A stretch of 64,000 nt of DNA from Rhodamnia argentea (Eukaryota; Streptophyta; Magnoliopsida; Myrtales; Myrtaceae). Positions 47,628 through 59,674 of the stretch are shown here, in pieces. The stretch spans positions 7,316,001 to 7,380,000 of the forward strand of contig NC_063151.1 in the NCBI RefSeq assembly GCF_020921035.1, in the 5' to 3' direction. The notes under the pieces were generated by a model. It was not told where the DNA came from and did not search any database. It was given only the letters and a program-made list of their open reading frames with translations. A program made the position numbers and the translations under genes. Position 1 is the stretch's first letter. Every line of letters begins with the position of its first letter.

Positions 47628-48135
47628 GGGTTAATATCACGAAAAACTCTAAATTGGTACATATGTGATAAATTTATCTCAAGTAATTTTTTACCATTAA
47701 AAATCTTAAATTGGTACACCTATCAAATTTACCCCGAACTGTACACCCGTAACAAATTTAACCTCTGTTAGTTTTTGTTAAATCTAACTATCAAATTGTT
47801 GAATTGGATGGCACATGACAGTTTATTTGTGTACTAGTTTGAGATTTTTACACTTTGTTTGCCACTATTTATCAATTTGAAATTTTTCATAGTATTAATT
47901 CAATTTGGCGGATGGTAAATTTGTCACGGGTGTATCCGTTTGGGTTTTTCATGGTCAAGAAACGTAGTTTATGCTAAATTTATCACATATGTACCAATTT
48001 TTTATGGTAAAAAAAATAGTTTGGCGTTAAATCTATCACAAATGCACCAGTTTGAATTTTTTCGTAGTTAAAAAAATAGTTTGGGATAAATTTGTCACAA
48101 ATATACCAGCTTGGGAGTTTTCATGGTAGTAACCT
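47628..48135. mobile_element. Second member of the GGGTTAATA- MULE-like family
   Basis: Starts GGGTTAATATCACGAAAAAC and ends, inverted, GGTTACTACCATGAAAACTC. Arms consist of ~58-bp units (TTGGTACATATGTGATAAAT / ACAAATATACCAGCTTGGGA). It is related to the element at 56426-57248 but older, without an exact target duplication, and lacks the GC-rich core. Confidence 0.6.
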
Positions 48136-48190
48136 TTTTTTCTTATCTATGAATATCTTCCAACATGATAAAAATGTTGCTAGTTGTTAC

Positions 48191-48697
48191 TAGGAATGAT
48201 TGGTTTCCAGTACGGTCTGATCCCACCCAAGAATCGCCAACCGGATCGGTAGGACCAATTCGGACCGATAGGTTCGGTCCTCGGTTCAGTGCGATTCTCG
48301 GGTGGTCCAAGAAAACCAGTAAAATCGCTCCTTCTCCCTCTCTGTAGACGTCATATCATTTGCCATTGCTCATAACTTCATGAACTGTCTACTTTGCAGG
48401 TTTTATGTGGCAGATGCATGTGCTTGGGATCATTTATAAAGACCTCAAACTAGAGGAATTTTTTAATTAGGGAAGATGGGCACATAATGCTTAGTATTAG
48501 GTTTAGGTTTTGGTTTAGCAAATTTATAATAATAAAATAAAAGAACCGATCATATCTGATTGTTCCAATTCCCCTTGGAACTAGGAATCAAACTGATAGC
48601 AACCGGTTTACAATTTTATAGAATTGGGAACGAGACCGAACCGGCCGGTTCGGTCCAATCCTGGCTATTCTGATTCGGTCCGTTATGCTCAACCCTA
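48191..48697. mobile_element. hAT-like MITE
   Basis: Starts TAGGAATGATTGG and ends CATGCTC-like sequence reading, inverted, TAGGGTTGAGCATAAC. Flanked by near-identical 8-bp repeats GTTGTTAC (48183-48190) and ATTGTTAC (48698-48705). The interior holds GGTTCGGTCC-type words and no coding region. Confidence 0.55.
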
Positions 48698-49358
48698 ATT
48701 GTTACGGTGATAAACAAATGTAAAGATGCTAGACTTAGGATGTAAAGAGTAATTTGGGGGGATGTAAAGAGTAACATGGGGGGATGGGATCCATAATTAT
48801 TTTTAAATTAGGGGTGCAAATTTCGAATTCTTTCTATTATATTTTGACTTTCAAATAAAAGATAAGAAAGTTTAAAAAAATATTCAATCCGGTCTGGTCG
48901 GTCCTTTACCCCATGGAATCGAAAACTAGACCAAAGCAGCAAGTTTGACGGTCTGGGGGGGTTTCCGATTTGGTCGGTCCGGCTTGCGGACACCTATGCC
49001 ATGTTGATAATAATAACAACATGAAAACAAGAGGATCACATCTTTGCGTTGCTCTCTTGAGTCTCGTAGAAGTTGTTTTCTTGAAAGAGCAATCCTCCCA
49101 ATCGTGGTTCTCTCATTCAAATATGGAGCCCATTTACTGCCTTAGCGCGTGAACACGCCATGTCCTTTGGTTGTTCTAAAGTGAAAGGCTCCTACGATTC
49201 TCCTTTATTATAGTTTTTGACTGATATAAACGATCATGTGTATCAATTGAAAAAGGAAAAGAAAAAAAAGGAGTGTCCCGTGCTACTGTAGTCCTTAATT
49301 TTGGGGACAGTTTTTAATTTGGCCATTGCCATTGTGAGACTCGGAATGAACTATGAAT

Positions 49359-49960
49359 GGTCTGTTTGATAACGATTTTGATTTTTTTATTCTATTTTTT
49401 GGAACAAAAAAAAAAGAGAGAGATAAGAAACATGTTTGTTATCGTAAATAATTCTGATTCTGATTCTGTTCTCGGAAACAGTTTTGAAACAAAAACAAAA
49501 ATCACTAAAAAGTTGAATTTGAAAAAAAAAAAGAATCACTTTTAATAATCACAAAAATGACTAAAGTCTCGCTTCTTTTAAAAAGATTAAGCCGACATGG
49601 ACTTCCAAACTTTTAAAAAAAATGAAAAATAGATTTGAAAATTTACTAACAACTAATTTTTTAAATTCATTTTTCTTCAAATTAAATTTAAAAAGGGGGA
49701 GTTAAAAATTTAAAAATAAACGATGGGGGGAACTTAAAAAATAAAAGACTTCAAAATGTTAAAATTTTAAAAAAATTAAAAATTTAAGAGAAAGATCAAA
49801 AATTTTAAAAAAAGAATTCTCGCCATCGTTCCCAGAAATAAAAATTTTGTATAGTTACCAAAGGCGCTCCGATTCTCTCAAAATCATCCACGGAATAGAA
49901 TTAGAAAATATGATTCTAATAAAAATTACTTTTTTGGATCAAAATTGTTACCAAACAGGC
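49359..49960. mobile_element. Harbinger-like non-autonomous element, relative of 13603-15001
   Basis: Starts GGTCTGTTTGATAACGATTT and ends, inverted, GCCTGTTTGGTAACAATTTT. The interior shares phrases with the larger element (GATGATTTTGAGAGAATC, TTTCTGGGAACGATGGCGAG). The target duplication is not preserved. Confidence 0.55.
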
Positions 49961-50216
49961 TCGAAATTGCTACAAAGACAGGAATTAGTTTAGTTGGGTG
50001 ATAATTTTACCGGCAATGAAGGCGTCGACACTTCTTTTGCAAACGTGAATGATTTCCTTGAATTACAAGAAAAGGAAATTCGTCTGAGGGACCATGTTTG
50101 AGTTCATCCAATCACCAAAAAAAAATCCCAAAAAAATGCCCGAGGAAACAGAAAAAATCTACTACAGATAATGATTATTGATTAGTCACCAATTCTTCTA
50201 GAGCAGAGAAAGAGGG

Positions 50217-51236
50217 GAAAACACAAAGGCCAATATGAATGCACATGGTCCTAAATTTAAACTCTTCCATTATTAATTCTTATGTATTTTTTTACGTGTA
50301 GTTCAAGACAATGCCAAGCAAGACAAGTTCTTTTCTACAATTGCGAGGACATGAAAAGAGTACATCAACAGAATCGCTGCTGCAAAATGGTATTTGTATA
50401 TATGGTTCTTGCAGCTGGACATGGTGGAGAAAGAGGACTCAATTTCTGAAAAGATTGGACTTCGGACATCTGGGATGAAGAGAATGCACAGCTGGATTTT
50501 CCCTTTTAATTAATTGATCTTCCTAATGATGAGACAAAATGCCAGCAAGTTTCTACAGAATTTCGGATTCTCAAGTGGTTTTATTTTCTTAATTTTTGGG
50601 CATGAACAGAAATTTCTGCAAAATTTCATAATCTCTTTGTGCCCTGATCTTGATAGAAGATCGTCAACTGCATTCCTGGTTCCTCAAAGACTAGTAGATT
50701 CGCAGAGTGCCTCTACACTGAGACATAGCCCAAGTTTGTGTAAACTTCGATAACAAATTCTCTAGTGTATTCTTTTAATTCTGTTTTTTTATTATTGTAG
50801 TCTGCCGTGTAGATTGTTTGCTTGAGTTATTTTCCTAGAATTGGCGTGCAATGCCTAACATCAAGGAAAATAAAAAACACAAAGGCCAATATGAATGCAC
50901 ATGCTCCTAAATTTAAGCTCTTTCATTATTTATTCCCATCTACTTTTGACGTGTAGATTAAGGCAATGCCTAGCAAAGTTGGACTTGGCTTGCATCTTTT
51001 CTACAATTGCTAGAACACGAAGAGAATAAATAAACATGAGGTGCAGTAAAAGGGATTTGTTTATACGGTTCTTGCAGCTCAACATGGTGGAGAAGATGAA
51101 CCAGATCCGGAAAAGATTGGACTTTGGCGAAGTGCACCTGGGATGACGAGAAAACATAGCTGGATTTTACCTGTTAGTTAATTGATCTCCGTCTAATCAG
51201 ACCAAATGCCAGCAAGTTTATGCAGGATTTCCTTTA
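50217..51236. repeat. Pair of ~355-bp direct repeats
   Basis: 50217-50575 and 50878-51236 share many blocks (CACAAAGGCCAATATGAATG, GGTTCTTGCAGCT, AAAAGATTGGACTT, AATGCCAGCAAGTTT), clearly diverged copies in the same orientation with about 300 bp between. No coding sequence recognised. Confidence 0.8.
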
Positions 51237-51858
51237 TTTCGTGAAAAATAAATAATTTAAAAAAGATGTTTTTAAAATAATCTTTTATTTCACTTAACAT
51301 AGGCAACAGATGAAAAATGTTTTCACGTCGAGAAAAATTCATGTGTAAACAATTTTTATGGGCATCAAAATATCATTTGCTCTCTTATTTTTGCAAGCCA
51401 TATAAGCGATTAGTTTAAGAAAATATTTTTTAAGTACTTTATTTTCAGCGAAACAATTAGAGCCTAAGTTTGAAATAGAAATTTTCCTTTCTCTACCTTC
51501 ACATTTTTTAGTATTCTTCTAAAACTCGGTCATTCATTTCGTATCATTACTATTGTTTATTAAGCGATCAACCATTTTTCATAATTAAAGCTAGACATTT
51601 TAATTATGAAGTGTGAAATAATAAAAGATGCATTTATTGTCCAAATATCCTTTATATATTTGTATGGTATTCTTCTCTTCAAGGTAGGCAATCATTTATT
51701 CTAGCATAGAGTGCATATTTGCACCTACGGACGTTTCTCTTCAGGACAGTACATTAAAAAACACATACATCTCCTCTTTTTACTTGTAGTATTTTGCCTT
51801 ATTTAAGTAGGCTGGTTGCCATGATGATCGTGGCTTTGAAAATGGGTTGGCATCACCA

Positions 51859-54270
51859 GAGGTAGGAGCTGATGTGGCTCGGGGTGAAGCGCTCGTCATC
51901 CGGAGAGAGCTATCAATGGATTCAATGTCCAATTATGAAACCTTTGAAAAAAAAAAGAATAAAATGAAATATAACTGCTACACTCGAAATCGGAGGCAAA
52001 TGACTTCATCACTTCAGCACAGGGTTTGGGGTTTTCACCGACTGGCTAACTCATGCTCTTATTTGAAATTAACTTGGACACTTCAAGTCTTATTTGAAAT
52101 AAATCTATTTTGAGAAAATGAGGGTGACTAGGGCCTTATTTAGATTTTTTTTTTCTTTCAAAAAGGTATTGTAGGCCATATTGCAAATCATTTGAATTTT
52201 CTGAAAGCTTTGAAGAACTTATTTGAATCAACGTAATCAAAGAGTTTTCAAGTTTCAACCAAGCTGGAATGTCATGTCTTCGCGAGTCCATTTCGTCCCG
52301 CTATTGAATAAATCAATAAAATCAAGTATGATGTGCTTGAATACTAAAAGATTCTTGCCACTCACACATGAGAGAATTTTTAACGAAGAAAATATCATAT
52401 CATAGCTGTTCATTTGGTTCAGTCCTTGAAAATTTGAGATGCCAATACCTTTTTGTTTAAATCGATGCACAAGCGATTTCCCGATCTCTCCTTGGTCTAA
52501 AGAATTTTGATTAATCTATAAACTTACAAGTCAAAATTATTAACATAGCAAGGCTTCGTTCATTTCTCGAAAACTGGCTTCCAAAAAAATATTTTCTGGA
52601 TTTCTCAGTGCTCGTTTCACGGAAAATAGAAGATTCAAGCAACATATTTTTCACGAATGGAAAAAATACCTCCAAAAGTGGTGAAAATAATTTCCTTTTT
52701 TGATAAGAGGAAATCATTTTCTCTCATCTTTCATCCCTCCAATTCTTCACATTCATTTTTTTAAATATTTAAAAAATTCAAATTTTAAATTTTTTTATCT
52801 TATATTGATATTAAATATTTATTTTTTCCTTTTATTTTTATTTTTATTTATTTCTTCTTCTTCCTCAATCGGCTTCGGTGAGCTCGAGGCTCGCCGGATC
52901 TTGACGGGCTCGCCGGCTAGCCACAAGCCAGCAAGCTCGCTTGAGGACGGTAACCGGTTTTCACCGTGGCCGACAATCGACCAAAAAAGAAGTGAAAATA
53001 AAAAATGAGAAAAAACAAAAATTCGAAAATTTAAAAATAAAAAGAAAACATAAAAATAAAATAAAATGAAAAAAATGAAAAATAAAAAAAATTATTAGAA
53101 AGATTGCATGGAAGAAAATTAAATTCGATTTTCCATACAATGAAAAATATTTTTCAGTTCATTTTTAGGTTTCATCCGAACATAAAAAAATATTGTCATT
53201 TTCTTGAAAAATGATTGCTTGAATAATATTTTTCGAAAACGACTTATTTTTCGCGAAACGAACGGAACCTACGTAAAATTTCTCATTTTTATGATAAGCG
53301 GCTAGTTAAAAATTCCATTGACCAAGATGTTCGATTTGTTTTTTAGAAGTTACTAATCAGACAAAAGACCTACCAAACTCCCACAAAGAACTGCATTTGC
53401 ACATGCATTAATCCAATTTCCTTTTTATCTCTATACGTATAATAACCTAAGTACATAATCTGCCAGCACATTTTCAATAGGACTCAAGGTCCAGCAATCC
53501 ACCATCTGACCCGAACTTCGGGCGGGTAGGATTTGACCAAACTTCCAACCCAGCCGAGTTCGGATACGGGTCGATCTACCATTTTTTTTTTTTCCCCGTT
53601 TTCTCCGGATCCTATAAAACCGAGAGCCCGTTTTCGGTTGACCCGCCGAATACCAACCAATCCCCATCTCGTCATCGTCCGACTCGGATCTTACCCAACC
53701 CAACCCATCGTCCGAAGGAGAGTCCATTTCCCGACCCCCTAACCCTAATCTGTCGGATCCTCCGATCGGACTCTGGACCAGCGCGACCAACTTCCGTTTC
53801 GGTTTTCGCCGGTAAGACCTTGCCTCTCCTCCATTTTCGATCCCGCCGATGATGCATTTCACGTCCTACGTTCCGATTACGCGCGTTTGGTTGTGTTCTC
53901 GCCCCCTTTTCCCCCCACTCTGTCTCCCGGACTCTGTCTTGACCGACCCGGTTTGTTACCCTACCTCGAAGAAGAACCTGTTGAAATGTTAATTGAGGCC
54001 GAGAATTGCGTTGTGGGTGATTAAGCGCTTCGTGCAGTGACTGATGTAGTGGAAGATTGGAACGAATCATTTGCTGGGGCCTTGCTTTTACCTGGATTTT
54101 TGTACCCGTGTGCTGAATTCTGGTCATTTTGGGACATGGAGTTGAAACAGATGGTGTAGTTTAGCTGTGTATGTTTCGCAACGAGTCTGATAATTGGGGT
54201 CGCGCAATGCGTCAGGATGATTAGCGACAGAGATGAGTCCGGCGTGTTTTCTTGATCGAATCGAGGAATT
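51859..54270. repeat. Segmental duplication copy B, left block
   Basis: Copy of 3883-5950 in the same orientation, including the TATA box, leader and first splice donor of the BED gene. It stops at GAGGAATT, inside the first intron of that gene, and the BED coding exon is absent. Confidence 0.92.
53613..53620 (+). promoter_or_regulatory. Orphan BED-gene promoter (TATA box) in copy B
   Basis: TATAAAAC with the downstream leader and the donor CCG|GTAAGA (about 53811) kept, but the gene it served has been deleted. If still active, transcripts would run toward the hAT element and SWEET2-B. Confidence 0.5.
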
Positions 54271-54279
54271 GTTTAGCTG
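54271..54279. other. Deletion junction with templated filler
   Basis: Between the left-block end GAGGAATT and the right-block start TGCATAACC lies GTTTAGCTG. With the next bases it matches GTTTAGCTGTG at 54159-54169 just upstream. The junction removes the equivalent of 5951-16860 of copy A. Confidence 0.75.
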
Positions 54280-54973
54280 TGCATAACCATAATGATACAT
54301 TTTCAAGGATTGTTTGGCGACTAATGTTACCAAAGTTAGAACTAAGTTTATGCTTTTGATTTAAGAGCTACTCTCCTAGTCGAATCTCTCTATATATAAT
54401 AAAGTAAACCCAAAAAAAAATTGCAATCTCGAATTTTTCCAATAACTTCATGTTGAACCAATGACAAATTACAATGGTACTATATACCGTAGGAGGAAAA
54501 CAATTGTAATTCAAAACTAAACGGAATCTCCAACATTTCAAATAAGGCAGACCTAAGTAGAGGGGGCCATTTGGGCCCGTGGGCCCGGAACCGGCCCGTT
54601 GACCGGGCCCACGGTTCCGGAATCGTGGGAACCGGCGGTTCCGGGCCGGTTCGGAACCGTCAAAATAATAATAAAAAAAAAAAAGGGGCCCGGGGGCAGA
54701 GAGCCGTTAGGCTCTCGCCCCGGCCCGCCGCTAACCCCCCTCCCCCCTCTCCCCCCTCCTTTGGGCCGTTGCTTTATAAAATAATAATAAAAAAAAGAAT
54801 TAAAAATAATTCTTGCCTATAAATACATATGCTTCCCCTTTCATTTTTGTCACAAATTCTCCGAACAATCTCTCGAATTCTCTCCGAAATCCTCTCAAAT
54901 CGCTCAAATTCTCTCAATTCTCTCAATCCCGACTCAATTCTCTCATTCGGATTTCCGATCAATTCTCTCAAAA

Positions 54974-57970
54974 ATGGCAAGTGGAAGCAGAAATGCTAAC
55001 AAGGGCAAGATGACTATGGGAGATTCCGAGTATCCCATTCCTGAATATGATCCTCGTGAGTATGCAAGTTGGGAAGACGACGACGATAATATCAACTATG
55101 TCCCGATTCCGAACGTCGAGCACATCCCAACACAAGAAAGTCTTCATCCTCCCACTGGTGTCGAAGAAACGTCAACGGCAAATGAGCCGGAACGGAAGGG
55201 CCGAAATAATACATCGGACTTGTGGCTACACTTCGACAAGGTACGTGATGAAGTCGAAGGTAAGTATAATATAAAATGTAAATATTGTTCGCAAACATAT
55301 AAATTTACGAAAGGAGACGGCTACGGAACATTCCGTCGGCATTTGACGAAAAAACATCCAACGCAAGCGGGGATCGACAATACGCAATAACAAATTTCTG
55401 GGTACGCCACTTCTAATCATCATCCTTTATTTCGTTTCATTGAAGCACTTTATAAACAAACATTAGGTGAATATGTTGCCCTTGATCATGCTCCGTTTAA
55501 TACTGGTGAAAATTTTAATATGAAATATTTGATAAATACTGCGTTGGTTCTGCAAGCGCCAACTATTTCAAAAAATACTCTTAAACACGAAGTTTTTCAT
55601 CTTTATAAAAAAGGAAAAAAATCTTTCGCAAAATTTTTTGCGGAATTCAATGGACGTGTGCATATAGGTAGCGATATTTGGAGTGATCCTTGGCAAATTC
55701 ATTCTTATATGGGTGTCACGTGTCATTGGATAGATGACAATTGGATGATTCAAAAAAGACTTATTGCATTCCGAGTTTTTTATGAAAGCCATTCGGCTCA
55801 TAATATTTATAGAATAATTAGGCAGGTTTTAGAAGAATATAATTTAATAAATAAAGTATTTTCAATTGGTTTTGATAATGCCGCCGCAAATACCGCTTCT
55901 ATTCCCGAATTAGAAAATATTTACAAACCCACTTTTGGCGGACAATTTTTTCACATTAGATGTGCTTGTCATGTTTTAAATTTATGTGTACAAGATGGTT
56001 TACGAACTCTTGACACTTCTCTCGCCCCAATAAAAAGTGCAATTAAATTTTTATGAAGTCGTCCCCAATGTATGAAATCATGGGGAAAATTTTGTAAACA
56101 AAATGGGAGAAGGGCAAGAAGATTTCCAAAAGATATTCCGACTAGTTGGAATTCTACGTACGAGTTGCTTCGGCAAACTTTTGAATATAAAGATTTATTA
56201 TGTATGTTTATTTCACAAAATATTCCCAAATTACTTTACTTCTTCAACATTGGGACGTTTGCAAGAAAATTTTAGATATTTTGAAAATTTTTAATGATGC
56301 TACTAAGACTTTATCTAGTATTTATTATCATACAACGCATTTATTTTTAATAAAGTGTGTTAATATTGGTAGTGTTTTTAGTGAATATGAAAATGATACC
56401 GAATTAGGTCGAACTATTTTAATAAGGGTTAATACCATGAAAAACCCTAAACTGGTACACCTGTGACAAATTTACCCCAAACTATTTTTTTGACCACGAA
56501 AAACCCCAAACCGGTACATATGTGACAAATTTACCCCAAACTATTTTTTTTACCACCAAAAACCCTAAACTGGTATATTTGTGACAAATTTACCCTAAAC
56601 TAATTATTTTGACCACGAAATACCCTAAACTGGTACACATGTGACAAATTCACCCCCCGTTAAATCGTCACTTTGTTTTGGCTTTTGGTCCGCTACGGTA
56701 TGGGAGGACACAACCCTTGGTGCTCCACCCATCCGTGCGCTATGGATGGTGTCATCGTATAAGAAGAGACTACTGAAGGAAGGAGGTTCACGATTTGACA
56801 TAAATAGGTAAGCCTTAGGGGCAACCAGCGGCGAAGATCCCGACCATGGAGACCATGGGGATAACCCGGTAACAATGATACGGAAAGCAAGTCTTCGATC
56901 TTACAAAGAAAGGCGATGGCTCGAAGACCTCGTCTCTAATGCTTTTGCCTTCCACGAGACCGTACCTGTCGGATCCGAAGATCGCCTATCTCAAATTGAT
57001 AAACCTGTAACAAATAGAGGGTTAAAACCCCATATTGGTATACCCGTCAACTATCACATGTCACTAAATCAACAATTTGATAGTTAAATTTAATGAAAAT
57101 TAACGGAGGGTAAATTTGTCACATATGTACCGGTTTAGGGTAAATTTGTCACGGGTGTACCGGTTTAGGGTTTTTTGTGGTTAAAAAAATAATTTGGGGT
57201 AAATTTATCACAAGTGTACCAGTTTGGGGTTTTCCATGGTATTAACCCTTTTAATAATGCGAGAAAAATGGTTGCATTATTATTTGCAAATTCCTCTTGT
57301 CTATTTAGTTGGTATTATTTTTTATTCACGTGTTAAATTAGACGGTTTACAAGATTATTTGAATGTGTATTATCATGATTGTTTACATTTGGAAGATTCA
57401 ATAGATATTTCAAATATATTAGGACATGTTAAAGAATCTATAGTAGCATTATATGGAGAATTTTGTAGTAGATATGGTTTAAGTGATTCTGGATCTTTAC
57501 AATCTACCGCCTCACGTAGCGAAGGTGGTAGTTCACTTAGTAGATGGTATAATATGCTTAAGAGTAGGCAAAAAAAAAAAAAAGGGGCAACAGGTAGTAT
57601 TTATGAATTAGAAAAATAGTTAACCACTCAATTTGAGTTTTGTGATGCAGAACATAGTACTGATTTCGAAATCCTGAAGTGGTGGAAGAGTCACCAAATC
57701 GAGTATCCAGTTCTCGCCCTCATCGCTCGTCAAATATTAGCAATCCCTTCTTCAACGGTTGCGGTTGAACAAGCATTTAGTTACGGAGGATTAATTTTGG
57801 ACTCTCGCCGTTCAAGATTAAGCCCGGACTCTGTGGAAGCTCAAGCTTGTGTCGGCTATTGGATGAGGGCGAAATATCGACACCAAGAGTTAGATCGTGA
57901 ACACGAATTTTTTAGCAATGATGTTGGAGATACCACCGCCACGGGTACCATAACGGGTAGCGACGATTGA
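54974..57970 (+). pseudogene. hAT transposase pseudogene
   Basis: Starts MASGSRNANKGKM. A BED finger (LWLHFDKVRDEV...CKYCSQTYKF...FRRHLTKKH) lies at about 55215-55365. The catalytic body (SDIWSDPWQIHSYMGVTCHW, SIGFDNAAANT, FFHIRCACHVLNLCVQDGL) lies at 55520-56056. The hATC region (WWKSHQIEYPVLALIARQIL, STVAVEQAFSYGG, EAQACVGYWMR) ends near 57970. Disabling changes: TAA at 55388-55390, TGA at 56054-56056, a frame change near 56240, and an 823-bp insertion at 56426. Confidence 0.9.
56426..57248. mobile_element. MULE-like element nested in the hAT transposase
   Basis: Exact 9-bp target duplication TTTTAATAA (56417-56425 and 57249-57257). Terminal inverted repeats start GGGTTAATACCATG and run about 65 bp. 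The arms are tandem ~58-bp units (GGTACACCTGTGACAAATTT type), four on the left and three inverted on the right. Removing the element and one duplicate leaves the transposase frame open (ELGRTILI to MREKWLHYY). The core 56680-57000 is GC-richer and unlike the arms, possibly captured DNA. Confidence 0.9.
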
Positions 57971-59674
57971 CGATGAGGTAAGTTGGGGTTCTCAATTGTA
58001 AAAAAACTACATGGACTTTGATTCTTCTATCCCCAAGAAGATATGTAGGCGCTTAATGATAATTCATTAAGTTCAAGCCCATTCCTTTTTTTTTTTTTTG
58101 CCCATATTTTATTACAATGTACAATTTAATCGTATTTTATAATTTATAATTTATTATATTTATTTTATTATTTATTATTTTAAAAATTATTATTAAAAAG
58201 GAATCGGAATGAACCGGAACCGGCCCGGAACCGGAACCGGAATTATACACGGCCGGTTCTCGAACCGGAACCGGCGGTTTCACCGAACCGGCCGTGTCCG
58301 GACCTAAGTAAGTCCTTAAACTACTTCGTCTGAGACCTTGTCCGGATCCCTCAAAGAGAGTATTCTCCGCCATTAGGAAAGAAAAATATATGATTGGCAA
58401 TTGTGGGTGGTTTCGTAAATCTCTATTTTTTTTTTCCAAAATCAATTTAAAACTACATTATATTTAGTAAGTAATCTTTCTAATTTTCATAAACATCTGA
58501 ATTTTTCTCCGCCCAGAAAGAAAACAAACCTTAAAAAAAAACTTAATTTTTTTTTTTTGTCTAATATGCTTTTTAGTTTATTTTTGTCACATAAAGCGGG
58601 TGCTCCATCTTTATTGCAGGTAGTAATTGAATAAAAAAAGGCAGGAGCCACGAGTGTCCCATCCGCAAAACAATGCCTGACGTCACCCACTAGATCCATC
58701 ACTTTTTGTTCTCGTTTGATCATAATTTCCTCGTAAATATCCTAGTTTTAGGTAAGCACTCCTTCCAAGTTTGACTTTTTTCTAATTTAAGTTTGTATGA
58801 ACTTAAAGGTCAGTTTTCTTTCTTTCTTTCTTTCTTTTGAACATCAACTGATGGCTAGTTTGTTTTGAACTTCTTACTTTATGTAATTCGTGCAATTCGA
58901 GAGTAAAATCTCGAATGCATCGGATCAATTTTGGGAAAATCGCCGGAAGATATGAATTAGTTGAGTATGCGTAAAAATCGGCTAGGACACTACGTGACCG
59001 GTATAACGCTGTTAAAAGTAAATATTGCTGCAAACAATCAAGTAATAGCCCAAAACGGTATAACGCTCGTTTCGAGTACATAAATGCAGTTGAATAGCCT
59101 CAGATAATTTTTTTTTTTGGGTCTTAGTTAATTAGTAATTGAGTCTTTTCTTACTTTTTTTTGTTCTGTTTAATGATCTTGTTTTTGGGTTGACTATTAG
59201 CAAAAGGAAAAATTATAAGGACAGATTCAACCAAAGCACAGAAATTACAAAGCATGATCACTCAGCTACTACGAAACTGCATGAACCATTTGAAGAAGCC
59301 CATGTGCCTTTTGTCTGTTGAAGCAGACATCGTTGTCTTCTGCTTCTTGTCCTGTCTACTGTGGAAGGACCATTCATGGTGGAGTAAACTGTTGGTGTAG
59401 GGTCATTCGACTTGGGAAAAAGAAAAAATCTTAGTATTGATTTTTGGATTAGATAGTCCGAACAGGGGGTCGCAGGCTTCTTTCTTCTCGAAAAGGACAA
59501 GATCATCATCATTTGATGTAATGTCGGAGATGTGAAAACGCCTCTATTTTTGCTTCCGCCAGTGAACCCACCAAGGCATATTCTTCTGCACAAACAGGCT
59601 CTTCACTTTCTCGCAGAAAGGCGCAGACTTGAATGACCCAGACCCAGAAAGCTTTGCGCGGCGTTGAAGGAGCC

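Larger units (their letters stand above)
54560..58300 (+). mobile_element. hAT (Ac-like) transposon, inactivated, with nested element
   Basis: Flanked by GACCTAAGTA (54550-54559 and 58301-58310), which contains the 8-bp target duplication of hAT elements. Copy A shows the empty site (GAGCCTAAGTGAGCC near 17130). Subterminal regions are rich in GGAACCGG/CCGGTTCC words in opposite orientation. The exact tips are uncertain by 1-2 bp. Confidence 0.88.

Noticed and set aside
48819-49000. Possible further hAT MITE beginning TAGGGGTGCAAA
   Set aside because: The right end (GGACACCTA) is only weakly inverse and flanks do not match as a target duplication.
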